This document shows, piece by piece, positions 6,750 to 13,360 of a stretch of 21,821 nt of DNA. The notes beneath the pieces are model-generated. The model had not been told where the DNA came from and searched no databases. It saw nothing but the letters and a program-made list of their open reading frames with translations. The stretch spans positions 1 through 21,821 of the forward strand of contig NZCP01000059.1 of the NCBI GenBank assembly GCA_002686465.1, in the 5' to 3' direction. The first letter of the stretch is position 1. Every line of letters begins with the position of its first letter. Both the position numbers and the translations under genes were made by a program. Origin of the DNA: Candidatus Woesebacteria bacterium. GTDB taxonomy: Bacteria > Patescibacteriota > Microgenomatia > UBA8517 > UBA10165.

Positions 6750-6762
6750 ACCCCTTTATAGT
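6733..6762 (+). promoter_or_regulatory. Sigma70-type promoter for the major capsid gene
   Basis: Consensus TTGACA (6733-6738), 18 bases, then TATAGT (6757-6762, five of six). Transcription would start near 6769 and give a leader of about 57 bases before the ATG at 6826, unlike the other operon heads here, which are close to leaderless. It gives the capsid gene its own supply of transcript despite the antisense gene upstream. Confidence 0.6.
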
Positions 6763-6798
6763 TACAAATAGATAACTTCCTAACCCCATCTAGGGACG

Positions 6799-6822
6799 GT
6801 AAAAGAAATCTTCATCTTTTAC
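6799..6822 (+). promoter_or_regulatory. Hairpin directly before the capsid start codon
   Basis: GTAAAAGA (6799-6806) and TCTTTTAC (6815-6822) are perfect complements around an 8-base loop, ending three bases before the ATG at 6826. No SD is visible, so the hairpin sits where a ribosome site would be. It may protect the 5' end, mark a processing site or affect initiation. Structure is seen; role is inferred. Confidence 0.4.
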
Positions 6823-6825
6823 TAA

Positions 6826-7932
6826 ATGTCAGCATACGGAACAAAACTAGCAGAAGGATTTTCAAGCAAAGTCATGCAGTGGGTGTATGACAATAACTTG
6901 ATTGATATTGTCGTAAACAGAAACTACGAAGGTGAAATTAACGGTGTAGGCTCCAAACTTAATATCCTCGACTTTGATAAACTTTCCGAGCAGACTTATG
7001 CGGATGCAGCACTTACAGCAGATGCTCTAACGGAAAATAACGGCCAGCTAATTATAGATCAGTATAAATCCTTCTACTGGAAAGAAAAGACTCTTGCAAG
7101 GTGGCTGTCTTACATTAAGACTCCGCATCCTTATATTGTTACCCAGGTTGGTAATGAGAGAGCAAAAAACATGGACGAATTTGCTCTTGCACTTTACACT
7201 GATGTTGGAGCAGGAAACAGAGTTGGAACAGATGTAACCACAGGAACAGTTACAGTTGATGTAACCACAGGTCTTGTAACAGGAGCCGGTACTACATTTA
7301 CTTCAGCTATGGTGGGTCAAGGATTCAAGGCAGACGGACACTCAACATGGTACAGAGTTAAGACCTTTACAAACACAACCTCAATGGTTATTGAAGATGA
7401 TCTTGATGACATAGATTCCGCTTACACAGGTGGAGCAATTGCAGCTACAGCTACATTCACAGTTGAGAACGCATCAGTGCTAACCATCACAGCAGCAAAT
7501 ATCCTTTCTAAGGTTGCAGCTTTCAGAGAGAAACTTAACCTAGCCGAAGGAAATGGGTATACAGCAGTACCAGATTCGGACAGATTCTTGATTGCACCTC
7601 CAGAGTTTTTCACAATACTAACTCAAGGAACAGGTATTGCTCTCCATGTAGACGAAGCATACCAAGACTTAGTTAAAAAGGGATACATGGGTCAACTACA
7701 GGGATTCAAACTCTTTATGAGTAATAGACTTACTGGAGACAACACAGCCGGATACCACGTTATTGCAGGACACCCAGGATGGATGACATTTGCAGAGAAG
7801 GTGCTTGACGCAAGAATGGAAGAAGACTTAATTGGAGATTTCGGTACAGCTTACAAAGACCTATTCGTGTACGGAGCCAAAGTAAAGGATCACACTCGAC
7901 ACATGGCTTGCGAAGGACTTTGGAAGTTTTAA
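6826..7932 (+). CDS. Major capsid protein with inserted beta-rich domain
   Basis: A 368-residue protein following portal and scaffold, with the N-terminal layout of phage capsid proteins (F-S-S-K-V-M-Q-W-V-Y then N-R-N-Y-E-G-E-I, residues 12-38), an E-loop-like stretch, a helix (residues 111-124, E-R-A-K-N-M-D-E-F-A-L-A-L-Y), and a C-terminal half with R-F-L-I-A-P-P-E-F-F and G-F-K-L-F-M-S-N (253-300) typical of the P-domain strands. Residues about 137-212 form an insertion rich in Thr, Val and Gly (G-T-V-T-V, A-M-V-G-Q-G-F-K, W-Y-R-V-K-T-F-T-N-T-T-S) that reads like a small beta-sandwich found in other phage structural proteins. HK97-like fold is the best inference. It has its own strong promoter. 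Confidence 0.85.
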   Translation: MSAYGTKLAEGFSSKVMQWVYDNNLIDIVVNRNYEGEINGVGSKLNILDFDKLSEQTYADAALTADALTENNGQLIIDQYKSFYWKEKTLARWLSYIKTPHPYIVTQVGNERAKNMDEFALALYTDVGAGNRVGTDVTTGTVTVDVTTGLVTGAGTTFTSAMVGQGFKADGHSTWYRVKTFTNTTSMVIEDDLDDIDSAYTGGAIAATATFTVENASVLTITAANILSKVAAFREKLNLAEGNGYTAVPDSDRFLIAPPEFFTILTQGTGIALHVDEAYQDLVKKGYMGQLQGFKLFMSNRLTGDNTAGYHVIAGHPGWMTFAEKVLDARMEEDLIGDFGTAYKDLFVYGAKVKDHTRHMACEGLWKF

Positions 7933-7970
7933 CAAGTAAATAATTAAGTATTACACTTGGGAGCTTGGGA

Positions 7971-8014
7971 AAAAAAGGGCTACCTCCCTAAATCCCATTT
8001 AAGTTCCCTTTTTT
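7971..8014 (+). terminator. Possible terminator or attenuator after the capsid gene
   Basis: AAAAAAGGG (7971-7979) pairs perfectly with CCCTTTTTT (8006-8014), with the U-run forming the 3' arm. A second small pair (GGGAG at 7959-7963 with CTCCC) could compete. The 26-base loop and the A-U rich stem make it weak. Partial termination here would raise capsid transcript over that of the surface proteins that follow. Confidence 0.35.
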
Positions 8015-8027
8015 ATTGGGAAGAAAA

Positions 8028-8975
8028 ATGGCTATTTTTAGAATTAAAGAAGATTTACCAAGAGAAACAAGAGACGAACTCACAAGGGTTGAGGCTATTG
8101 CTAGTGCGCAGAGAACAACAACAGAGGCAAATTTCTTAACAGCCCTTGCTCCCTACAGGACAAATAGAGTTTTAAGGTGGGACACCTCGCTTTTAGACTC
8201 TCCACAGAATAAATTAAGACACGCTTCGGGAGACAACATATTGGAAGCAGAAGGAAACACGCTTCCTACTGGTGATTCTGGTTTTAAACAAGGAGCAATT
8301 TTCTATGACCTTACTAAGACAGGTGGAAATGCCTATGTTAATACAGGTACAACCGATGCTTCTATTTGGACACTACCAACTCCGGGGGTAGCATCACCAT
8401 CAGCATCAGTAAGCCCATCTGCAAGTACCAGTGCTTCTCTATCACCAAGTGCAAGTACATCAGTATCGGCATCAGCCAGTCAGAGTTTCTCGGCCTCAGA
8501 ATCGAAGTCGTCAAGCCCATCGCCATCTCAAAGTCCATCTGCTTCTGGTAGTGCATCCGGTTCGGCATCAGGTTCAGCCAGTGGTAGTGCCAGTCTTAGC
8601 CCATCATCGTCAGGATCGGCTAGTGGTTCAGCATCCCTCAGTCCATCTGGGAGTGCGAGCCCATCAGCATCAGGTTCAGCCTCTGGGAGTGCGTCTGGCA
8701 GTGCATCAGGTTCAGCTAGTGGCAGTGCGTCTTTGAGCCCATCAGCATCATCTAGTGCGTCTGTAAGCCCATCATCCAGTGCAAGTGGATCAGAATCACC
8801 ATCTCAAAGTCCTTCTGCTAGTGCGAGTAAGTCAGCTAGTGCATCTCTTAGCCCATCCGGGAGTGCTAGTCCATCATCTAGTGGATCAAGTTCAAGCTCG
8901 GCATCTTACAGTCCATCAGCATCAGTATCACCAAGCGCAAGTGCAAGCCCATCGGCATCAATATCATTCCCATAG
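8028..8975 (+). CDS. Surface/stalk protein with long Ser-rich mucin-like tract
   Basis: A 315-residue protein in two parts. Residues 1-121 are an ordinary globular domain that ends in beta-like segments (F-K-Q-G-A-I-F-Y-D-L-T, Y-V-N-T-G-T-T-D-A-S-I-W), as seen in phage particle proteins. Residues 122-313 are almost only Ser, Ala, Pro and Gly in S-A-S-x-S-P and G-S-A-S repeats, with all six Ser codons used, so selection acts on the protein and not on one DNA repeat. No signal peptide or membrane anchor. The tract should be extended and disordered and is a plausible acceptor for O-linked sugars. A longer TTG-started frame (8016) exists, but ATG at 8028 gives a cleaner start. Position after the capsid gene suggests a capsid decoration or neck fibre. 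Confidence 0.8.
   Translation: MAIFRIKEDLPRETRDELTRVEAIASAQRTTTEANFLTALAPYRTNRVLRWDTSLLDSPQNKLRHASGDNILEAEGNTLPTGDSGFKQGAIFYDLTKTGGNAYVNTGTTDASIWTLPTPGVASPSASVSPSASTSASLSPSASTSVSASASQSFSASESKSSSPSPSQSPSASGSASGSASGSASGSASLSPSSSGSASGSASLSPSGSASPSASGSASGSASGSASGSASGSASLSPSASSSASVSPSSSASGSESPSQSPSASASKSASASLSPSGSASPSSSGSSSSSASYSPSASVSPSASASPSASISFP
8391..8972 (+). repeat. Degenerate Ser/Ala/Pro/Gly-coding repeat tract
   Basis: About 580 bases of imperfect 6- to 18-base repeats (units such as AGTGCATC, GGTTCAGC, AGCCCATC) coding for S-A-S-G and S-P-S-A-S units. The reading frame is kept throughout and Ser codons vary. Alternative frames across it stay open because of the repeat and are shadows. 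Confidence 0.9.
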
Positions 8976-8987
8976 TGAGGAGTTAAT

Positions 8988-9278
8988 ATGATACAAGTAA
9001 CAATAGGAGGATCAGTACCAAAAGTTCAAAATATAACGGTATCTACTGAGATAATCGCCATTAGCTTCGCAGATGACATAGGTAGTGCATCTATCCGTAC
9101 GAGAAATGATGCTGCATTCCGTGTCTATAATGGAGCGCTTGGTGGCGCTTACTGGACTGTTCGTGCTGGAGAGGTTTTAGAGTTGGATATTGCCCCAGGT
9201 TCGGACAACCCAGCAGTCTATATTAGAACTGACTCAGCAGGAACCGATACGTTGGAGATCCTGAGTTTAGCTATCTAA
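8988..9278 (+). CDS. Small beta-rich structural protein
   Basis: A 96-residue protein made mainly of predicted beta strands (T-V-S-T-E-I-I-A-I-S-F, A-F-R-V-Y-N-G, Y-W-T-V-R-A-G-E-V-L-E-L-D-I, A-V-Y-I-R-T-D-S-A-G-T-D-T-L-E-I-L). This single-sheet, jelly-roll-like pattern is common in phage decoration, head-tail joining or fibre-base proteins. The start has GAGGAG (8977-8982) at a good distance. It lies between the Ser-rich protein and the fibre gene, one base before the latter. Exact role unknown. Confidence 0.7.
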   Translation: MIQVTIGGSVPKVQNITVSTEIIAISFADDIGSASIRTRNDAAFRVYNGALGGAYWTVRAGEVLELDIAPGSDNPAVYIRTDSAGTDTLEILSLAI

Positions 9279-9279
9279 T

Positions 9280-11337
9280 ATGAGCCACGCAAGAACAAAA
9301 AATTCACTTGGGAGACTATATAGTCATCTACTTTGGACACCGGATGCTACCTATGATATAGGAGCTTCAGGAGCAAATAGACCCCGTAACCTTTATTTAA
9401 GCGGAGACGCAGTTATTGGGGGCGATATAACTGTTTCTGGTGTTTCCGATGGCCCCTTCACTGTTACTACAGCCAATGCAGCAGCTTTAGCAGTTGGAGC
9501 CAATGGCAATACTAACCCTGTACTTAGAGTAGGTACGGACACAGGTTCAGTTAAAACAGGACTTTTAATTCAAGGTGCAGCAGAAGCAGGAGGTCTCGCT
9601 TTATCGGTAATAACTTCTGGGACAAATGAAGATTTAACTATTGACGCCGCAGGTTCAGGAACAATTACTTTAGGAGGCACTTCAACAGGAGTTATTGCTA
9701 TGGAACGTGACGCTACCATAGCTAATGGCTTTGGTTTGATAATTGGAAATGCTACACAGATAACAAACCTTCCTAACGGCCTTACGCCCGAACTTGAGAT
9801 TTTAGGTACTGGTGGTAATGATTCCAATGCTGCCTTGGGTCGCTGGTCTGCCGATTCAAGTGGACCAGGCTTCTCTTTCGTCAAATCTAGGAGTGGTACT
9901 ATCGGTACAGCCACAGTTGTCCAAGACAACGATGTTGTCGGGGATATTTTATGGGGTGCTGCTGATGGGGCAAATCATCACACCGTTGTTGCTCAAATCC
10001 GTGGCGAAGTTGATGACGCATCCCCAGCAAGCAATAGTATTGGTGGAGCATTAATTTTTAGTACAGCAGCAGGAACGAGTTCTGACGATATTACTGAATC
10101 CTTCCGTATTGATAATGCTCAACGAATGATTCTTGGGCGTGGTGCAGGAACGGTATATGGAACAAACAAATCCTGGTTAGATATTGTGGGTAATCAAGGA
10201 AGTGATGGAACAATGGGGATAAACGTAAGTTTGTTCTCAGCTAGTGCTGCTGAAACCCCACTCCTTAATCTACAAAAATCTAATCACGGCACACTAGGGA
10301 ATTACACTGCGGTAGACGATCAAGATGAGTTAGGACGTGTGAATTTTAAGGGAAGCGACTCTGGTGGTTTTATAGTTGGTGCTTCCGTTTATGCCGAGGC
10401 AACAGCTACTGCATCTAGCAATAGTATATCTGGGAGGCTAATATTTGCTACAACAAATGCTGGAACAGTTCCAACAGACCGATTAACGATAGACGAAACA
10501 GGTGCTATTACTATTGCAGCAGCCGCCAGCCAAATAATCCCTGGTGCTACATCTTTTGCTATACGTAATAATGCTGATACTGCCAATAACCTCCTTATTC
10601 TTGATAACGGCAATGTTGGTTTGGGAGGTACATCGCCAACTACCACTCTAGGAATCCAGAAGTCTACTTCGTCAGTTGAATCGGATGTTTACCCAGGTAT
10701 CCGTATCCAGAACGACTCGACTGCCACAGCTTCATATGTGCGTCACTATATGAAGGCAGGTACGGCTATACTTAACCTTCTAGTGGACGGTGTAGTGTCA
10801 AATCATATCTTATTTGGAACTGAAAGTTCTCATCCTCTGAAGATTCAGACAAATTCCGTTGTAAGGTTGACACTCGCTGCTACTGGTCTCGCTACTTTCA
10901 CGGGTCGTGTTATCACAGACGACACCACAGAATCTACTAGCGCAACAACTGGTTCTATACAAACAGATGGAGGTCTTGGGGTTGCTAAGGACCTTTTCTT
11001 GTCAGGAGTTATGAGGCATGGTGCAGCAGGCTCATTAACAATAGCTAGTGGAGCAGTTGCTGTAACCAAAACATTTCACACTCTAGTTGTAGAAGGTGGA
11101 GCAGGAGCTGGTGCTGATACGTTAGTCACAGCAACAGGTGGTGCAGAAGGGGATATCCTAATCTTGAAAACAACTACCTCTGGAGCAAATGATCAAGTTA
11201 CAGTCTCTGATACTACAGGTGCAGACACTTTTGTCCTTGCAGGTGCTGACTTTGTTATGGACCACATAGATGACCGACTCATATGTATCCACAACGGAAC
11301 TGAGTGGGTAGAAATTTCCAGGAGTAGCAACTCCTAA
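9280..11337 (+). CDS. Tail fibre / surface fibre protein with duplicated shaft module
   Basis: A 685-residue, Gly/Ala/Thr-rich protein of short beta repeats. Residues 25-54 hold Y-D-I-G-A-S-G-A-N-R-P-R-N-L-Y-L-S-G, a segment frequent in phage fibres. Residues 156-285 and 287-412 are two diverged copies of one module (K-S-R-S-G-T-I-G matched by K-S-N-H-G-T-L-G; S-N-S-I-G-G-A-L-I-F by S-N-S-I-S-G-R-L-I-F; F-R-I-D by L-T-I-D). The last 85 residues (T-L-V-V-E-G-G-A-G-A-G-A-D-T-L, G-D-I-L-I-L-K, N-G-T-E-W-V-E-I-S-R-S) look like a C-terminal trimer or tip domain; no S74 peptidase motif is seen. Likely a trimeric receptor-contact fibre. Tip specificity cannot be read from sequence. Confidence 0.8.
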   Translation: MSHARTKNSLGRLYSHLLWTPDATYDIGASGANRPRNLYLSGDAVIGGDITVSGVSDGPFTVTTANAAALAVGANGNTNPVLRVGTDTGSVKTGLLIQGAAEAGGLALSVITSGTNEDLTIDAAGSGTITLGGTSTGVIAMERDATIANGFGLIIGNATQITNLPNGLTPELEILGTGGNDSNAALGRWSADSSGPGFSFVKSRSGTIGTATVVQDNDVVGDILWGAADGANHHTVVAQIRGEVDDASPASNSIGGALIFSTAAGTSSDDITESFRIDNAQRMILGRGAGTVYGTNKSWLDIVGNQGSDGTMGINVSLFSASAAETPLLNLQKSNHGTLGNYTAVDDQDELGRVNFKGSDSGGFIVGASVYAEATATASSNSISGRLIFATTNAGTVPTDRLTIDETGAITIAAAASQIIPGATSFAIRNNADTANNLLILDNGNVGLGGTSPTTTLGIQKSTSSVESDVYPGIRIQNDSTATASYVRHYMKAGTAILNLLVDGVVSNHILFGTESSHPLKIQTNSVVRLTLAATGLATFTGRVITDDTTESTSATTGSIQTDGGLGVAKDLFLSGVMRHGAAGSLTIASGAVAVTKTFHTLVVEGGAGAGADTLVTATGGAEGDILILKTTTSGANDQVTVSDTTGADTFVLAGADFVMDHIDDRLICIHNGTEWVEISRSSNS
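9745..10515 (+). repeat. Tandem duplication of a fibre shaft module
   Basis: Protein-level duplication inside the fibre: residues 156-285 and 287-412, each about 125-130 residues, share ordered landmarks (K-S-x-x-G-T-x-G, V-x-D-x-D-x-x-G, S-N-S-I-x-G, L-I-F-x-T, I-D). DNA identity is low, so the duplication is old. Confidence 0.6.
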
Positions 11338-11339
11338 AG

Positions 11340-11368
11340 TTGACCAAATAGTCTATAATGTGTAAAGT
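11340..11368 (+). promoter_or_regulatory. Promoter before the 11377 gene
   Basis: TTGACC (11340-11345), 17 bases, then TAAAGT (11363-11368), with 8 bases to the ATG at 11377. This repeats the near-leaderless layout seen elsewhere. A perfect TATAAT at 11354-11359 is the competitor; it has no proper -35 but would start transcription about eleven bases before the ATG. Confidence 0.45.
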
Positions 11369-11376
11369 ATAGAGAC

Positions 11377-11709
11377 ATGAAACTTTCGTACTCTGATAGA
11401 ATCAAACTCTCCAACATACTTCCTCCAACAGGCAACGTAATAACTATTCGTATATTAGATGACCTCAGAAGGAATCTCTCAGCTACAGAAAAAGAAGTAA
11501 AGAAATATAAAATTAAACTTGTTCCACAACCAGATGGAAAAAGTAGCATTAGTTGGAATCCAGAGTTTGAAGCGGATATAGAGATAGGAGATGCAGCCAA
11601 GGATATTATCATAAAACGGCTAAAGGAAATGAGCGACAAAGAAGAATTGACGATTGACCTTCTTCCTATATACGATTTATTCTTTCCAAAGGAAAAAGAG
11701 AAAAAATGA
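11377..11709 (+). CDS. Hypothetical late-region protein
   Basis: A 110-residue charged alpha/beta protein. The N-terminal half has a helix-turn pattern (Y-S-D-R-I-K-L-S-N-I-L-P-P-T-G-N, then I-R-I-L-D-D-L-R-R-N-L-S-A-T-E-K-E-V-K-K-Y) and the C-terminal part is helical with a Lys-rich end. It overlaps the next gene by ATGA and heads a two-gene unit with its own promoter. I have an impression of similar small proteins near fibre genes in uncultured phages, without known function. No catalytic motif. Confidence 0.65.
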   Translation: MKLSYSDRIKLSNILPPTGNVITIRILDDLRRNLSATEKEVKKYKIKLVPQPDGKSSISWNPEFEADIEIGDAAKDIIIKRLKEMSDKEELTIDLLPIYDLFFPKEKEKK

Positions 11710-11990
11710 TTGTTAAAGTAACTGATGCTGATAGGGCCATTAGTATTTTGAAAAAAGTGGCTTTGACGAAGGTTTCTTCTACCTCAATCTCCATTTCTGA
11801 CAAAAACCAAAAAGCACTTTTGCAAACGTGGGCTGACAAAGTAGATAAAAAAGAGGGGTTTGATTGGTGGGAGTACAAAACTATGTTGGATTTTGTTAAT
11901 GCCGAGATAAAAACACGGGGAGGAAAGATAACATATAATGTTGGAGGTACTTTGGAATTAGGACAACTGCTTAACAAATTATCTTCTTAG
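11706..11990 (+). CDS. Hypothetical protein
   Basis: A 94-residue protein, ATGA-coupled to the gene before it. It starts with a beta-strand and helix (V-K-V-T-D-A-D-R-A-I-S-I-L-K-K-V), has W-A-D-K-V and F-D-W-W-E-Y in the middle, and ends in a Leu-rich helix. No known motif, signal peptide or membrane segment. After its stop there is a T-run but no stem strong enough to call a terminator; the next transcription unit begins about 60 bases on. Confidence 0.6.
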   Translation: MIVKVTDADRAISILKKVALTKVSSTSISISDKNQKALLQTWADKVDKKEGFDWWEYKTMLDFVNAEIKTRGGKITYNVGGTLELGQLLNKLSS

Positions 11991-12016
11991 ACTAGCTTCG
12001 GTGGCCCGTTTTTCTA

Positions 12017-12044
12017 TTGACTTCTGTAATAGAATGTATAAAAT
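12017..12044 (+). promoter_or_regulatory. Promoter of the Tad2-like and glycan-modification gene string
   Basis: TTGACT (12017-12022), 16 bases, then TAAAAT (12039-12044), six bases before the ATG at 12051. TATAAA at 12037-12042 is an alternative -10 with a short spacer. No SD is seen, so the first gene is probably read from a leaderless mRNA. The following genes to 21005 run in one direction without a clear internal gap. Confidence 0.5.
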
Positions 12045-12050
12045 GTGTGT

Positions 12051-12212
12051 ATGAGGCGGTTTAATGTCTTCTTGGAAATAAAACAAATTAACTTCTTAGA
12101 GAAACTTCCGGGTAAAGTAAGCGAACACGTAAGAATTGCTGTTGGTAAATACATTCAGGAAATGAAGGGCTTAAATGCAAGTGCTTCGCAATCAGGGAAA
12201 GCAGGTGAGTAA
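12051..12212 (+). CDS. Small 53-residue protein at operon head
   Basis: A 53-residue frame in what would otherwise be a gap of about 220 bases. The sequence is mildly basic and helical (R-R-F-N-V-F-L-E-I-K-Q-I-N-F-L-E-K-L-P-G-K-V, then V-R-I-A-V-G-K-Y-I-Q-E-M-K) and ends in a Ser/Ala/Gly tail. Its stop at 12210-12212 is two bases from the start of the Tad2-like gene, whose SD lies inside its last codons. Promoter placement and spacing support it. Function unknown; being next to a probable anti-defence gene it may be a host-takeover protein. Confidence 0.55.
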   Translation: MRRFNVFLEIKQINFLEKLPGKVSEHVRIAVGKYIQEMKGLNASASQSGKAGE

Positions 12213-12213
12213 T

Positions 12214-12489
12214 ATGAAACAGACACTAACACCTATAAAGAGAACTACTGGAAAGTCTATAACAATGTCTTTTCTTCAAGCGATGGAGAAGATTATAGAA
12301 GGAAAGAAGGTTGCTAGAATATCCTGGGGGAATGCCGACTATTGTTTACTTAAAAGTGAGTGGTTGACTATTTACACTAGGGGTGCATTTTATACATGGT
12401 CAATTTCAGAAAACGACATAACTGATGCACAAGATTGGATAGTAGTAAAAAGAGGAGATGACAGACCTAAGCGTAATCATACCCAATAG
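12214..12489 (+). CDS. DUF2829 / Tad2-like protein (probable Thoeris anti-defence)
   Basis: With the ATG at 12214 (AGGTGAG as SD) the protein has 91 residues. It shows the DUF2829 pattern: S-F-L-Q-A-M-E-K-I-I-E-G-K-K-V-A-R-I-S-W (19-38) followed by a short beta region and W-S-I-S-E-N-D-I-T-D-A-Q-D-W-I-V-V (62-78), matching the family's F-x-x-A-x-x-x-I-x-x-G-K-x-V-x-R-x-x-W and W-x-x-S-x-x-D-x-x-A-x-D-W. Family members include Tad2, which sequesters the cyclic ADP-ribose signal of Thoeris defence; whether this one does is inference. It lacks the longer loop between the halves found in many members. A longer frame (12175) only adds residues inside the previous gene. Its end overlaps the first glycosyltransferase by 32 bases. 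Confidence 0.7.
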   Translation: MKQTLTPIKRTTGKSITMSFLQAMEKIIEGKKVARISWGNADYCLLKSEWLTIYTRGAFYTWSISENDITDAQDWIVVKRGDDRPKRNHTQ

Positions 12490-13360
12490 AAATTCACCCT
12501 TTACCACACAAACAATAGAAGATGTTTTGAAAAATGCTGGGTGCCGTGTGGAAGTTATTGTAAACGTGGACGAAACTTGGCCGGAGCCTCTTTCAGAAGA
12601 TGCTAGAGTACATTATATTCATCCAAACTCCCCAGTCGGGTTAAGACAAGGAGTAAACAACTGCGTAAAGCTAGCCAAGGGTAAATACATAATGAAGTGT
12701 GATGACCACGTAATGTTTGGTGAGAACTTCGGCAAAATACTCGCAGAGAACCATCAAGAAGATAATTGGGTGCAGATTCCCCGGCGTTATGCTCTTGATG
12801 CTGAAAACTGGAAAATAGAAGAACGAACCGATGGTAAATACCCAATTGATTATATGTATATAGATTTTCCACGGAAGGGTAAAAATCATGATGACGGGAT
12901 GCACGGTGTACCTTGGAAAAGACCAGAAAGAGATAAACAGATTATGGATGAATTTGATTTTCCGATAGACGACACACCCTCAATGCAGGGTTCATGCTAC
13001 TTTATGACTAAAAATCATTTTGATAACTTCTTGGGTGGATTATCGGAGGAAGGATATGGTCAGTTTGCTCAAGAGAGCCAAGAGATAGGTTTTAAGACAT
13101 GGTTAGGTGGCGGAGCTTTGAAGGTCAATAAAAAGACATGGTATGCCCATCTTCATAAGGGAAACAGGTACGGAAGGATGTATAAGTTCCCCGGCGGGAC
13201 AGTAAATGCAAGTAGTTGGAGTGCTGATTACTGGTTAAACAATCGTTGGGAGAAACGTATACATGATTTTGCTTGGTTTATTGATGAGAAGTTTCCCGGT
13301 ATGCCAAGTTGGCCGGAAGATTGGAAACAGCAGATAAAGGAGATGGGATGGACACACTAA
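12458..13360 (+). CDS. GT-A glycosyltransferase, D-x-H type (paralogue 1)
   Basis: A 300-residue glycosyltransferase that would move a sugar from a nucleotide donor. The N-terminus L-S-V-I-I-P-N-R-N (4-12) is the usual first strand of GT2-like enzymes; K-C-D-D-H (80-84) is the metal/donor motif, here D-x-H instead of D-x-D; M-Q-G-S-C-Y-F-M-T (176-184) and Q-E-I-G-F-K-T-W-L-G-G-G (208-219) form the acceptor side, followed by T-W-Y-A-H-L-H. D-x-H with E-x-x-x-W-x-x-G-G and a later His resembles polypeptide GalNAc-transferases (GT27) and related GT2 enzymes. The start overlaps the Tad2-like gene. Paralogues lie at 13895 and 19416. No membrane segment, so it acts in the cytoplasm. Confidence 0.8.
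   Translation: MTDLSVIIPNRNSPFTTQTIEDVLKNAGCRVEVIVNVDETWPEPLSEDARVHYIHPNSPVGLRQGVNNCVKLAKGKYIMKCDDHVMFGENFGKILAENHQEDNWVQIPRRYALDAENWKIEERTDGKYPIDYMYIDFPRKGKNHDDGMHGVPWKRPERDKQIMDEFDFPIDDTPSMQGSCYFMTKNHFDNFLGGLSEEGYGQFAQESQEIGFKTWLGGGALKVNKKTWYAHLHKGNRYGRMYKFPGGTVNASSWSADYWLNNRWEKRIHDFAWFIDEKFPGMPSWPEDWKQQIKEMGWTH

Noticed and set aside
8431..8736. Forward frame over the Ser tract rich in His, Gln and Val
   Set aside because: A frame-shifted reading of the repeat; the Ser frame continues from a normal N-terminal domain with a start codon and ends at a normal stop.
8391..8972. CRISPR-like repeat appearance
   Set aside because: Repeats are irregular in length, in frame and without unique spacers of constant size; they code for a protein tract.
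11320..11335. AGGAGT/ACTCCT hairpin at the end of the fibre gene as a terminator
   Set aside because: Six-pair stem without a following U-run; it overlaps the stop codon and runs into the next promoter.
9280..11337. Diversity-generating retroelement target in the fibre
   Set aside because: No reverse transcriptase and no template-like repeat of the C-terminus is visible in the window.
11377..11990. Toxin-antitoxin pair
   Set aside because: Two coupled small genes, but neither shows a known toxin or antitoxin motif.
11991..12016. Terminator after the 11706 gene
   Set aside because: A T-run exists, but the preceding CGG/CCG stem has three pairs only.
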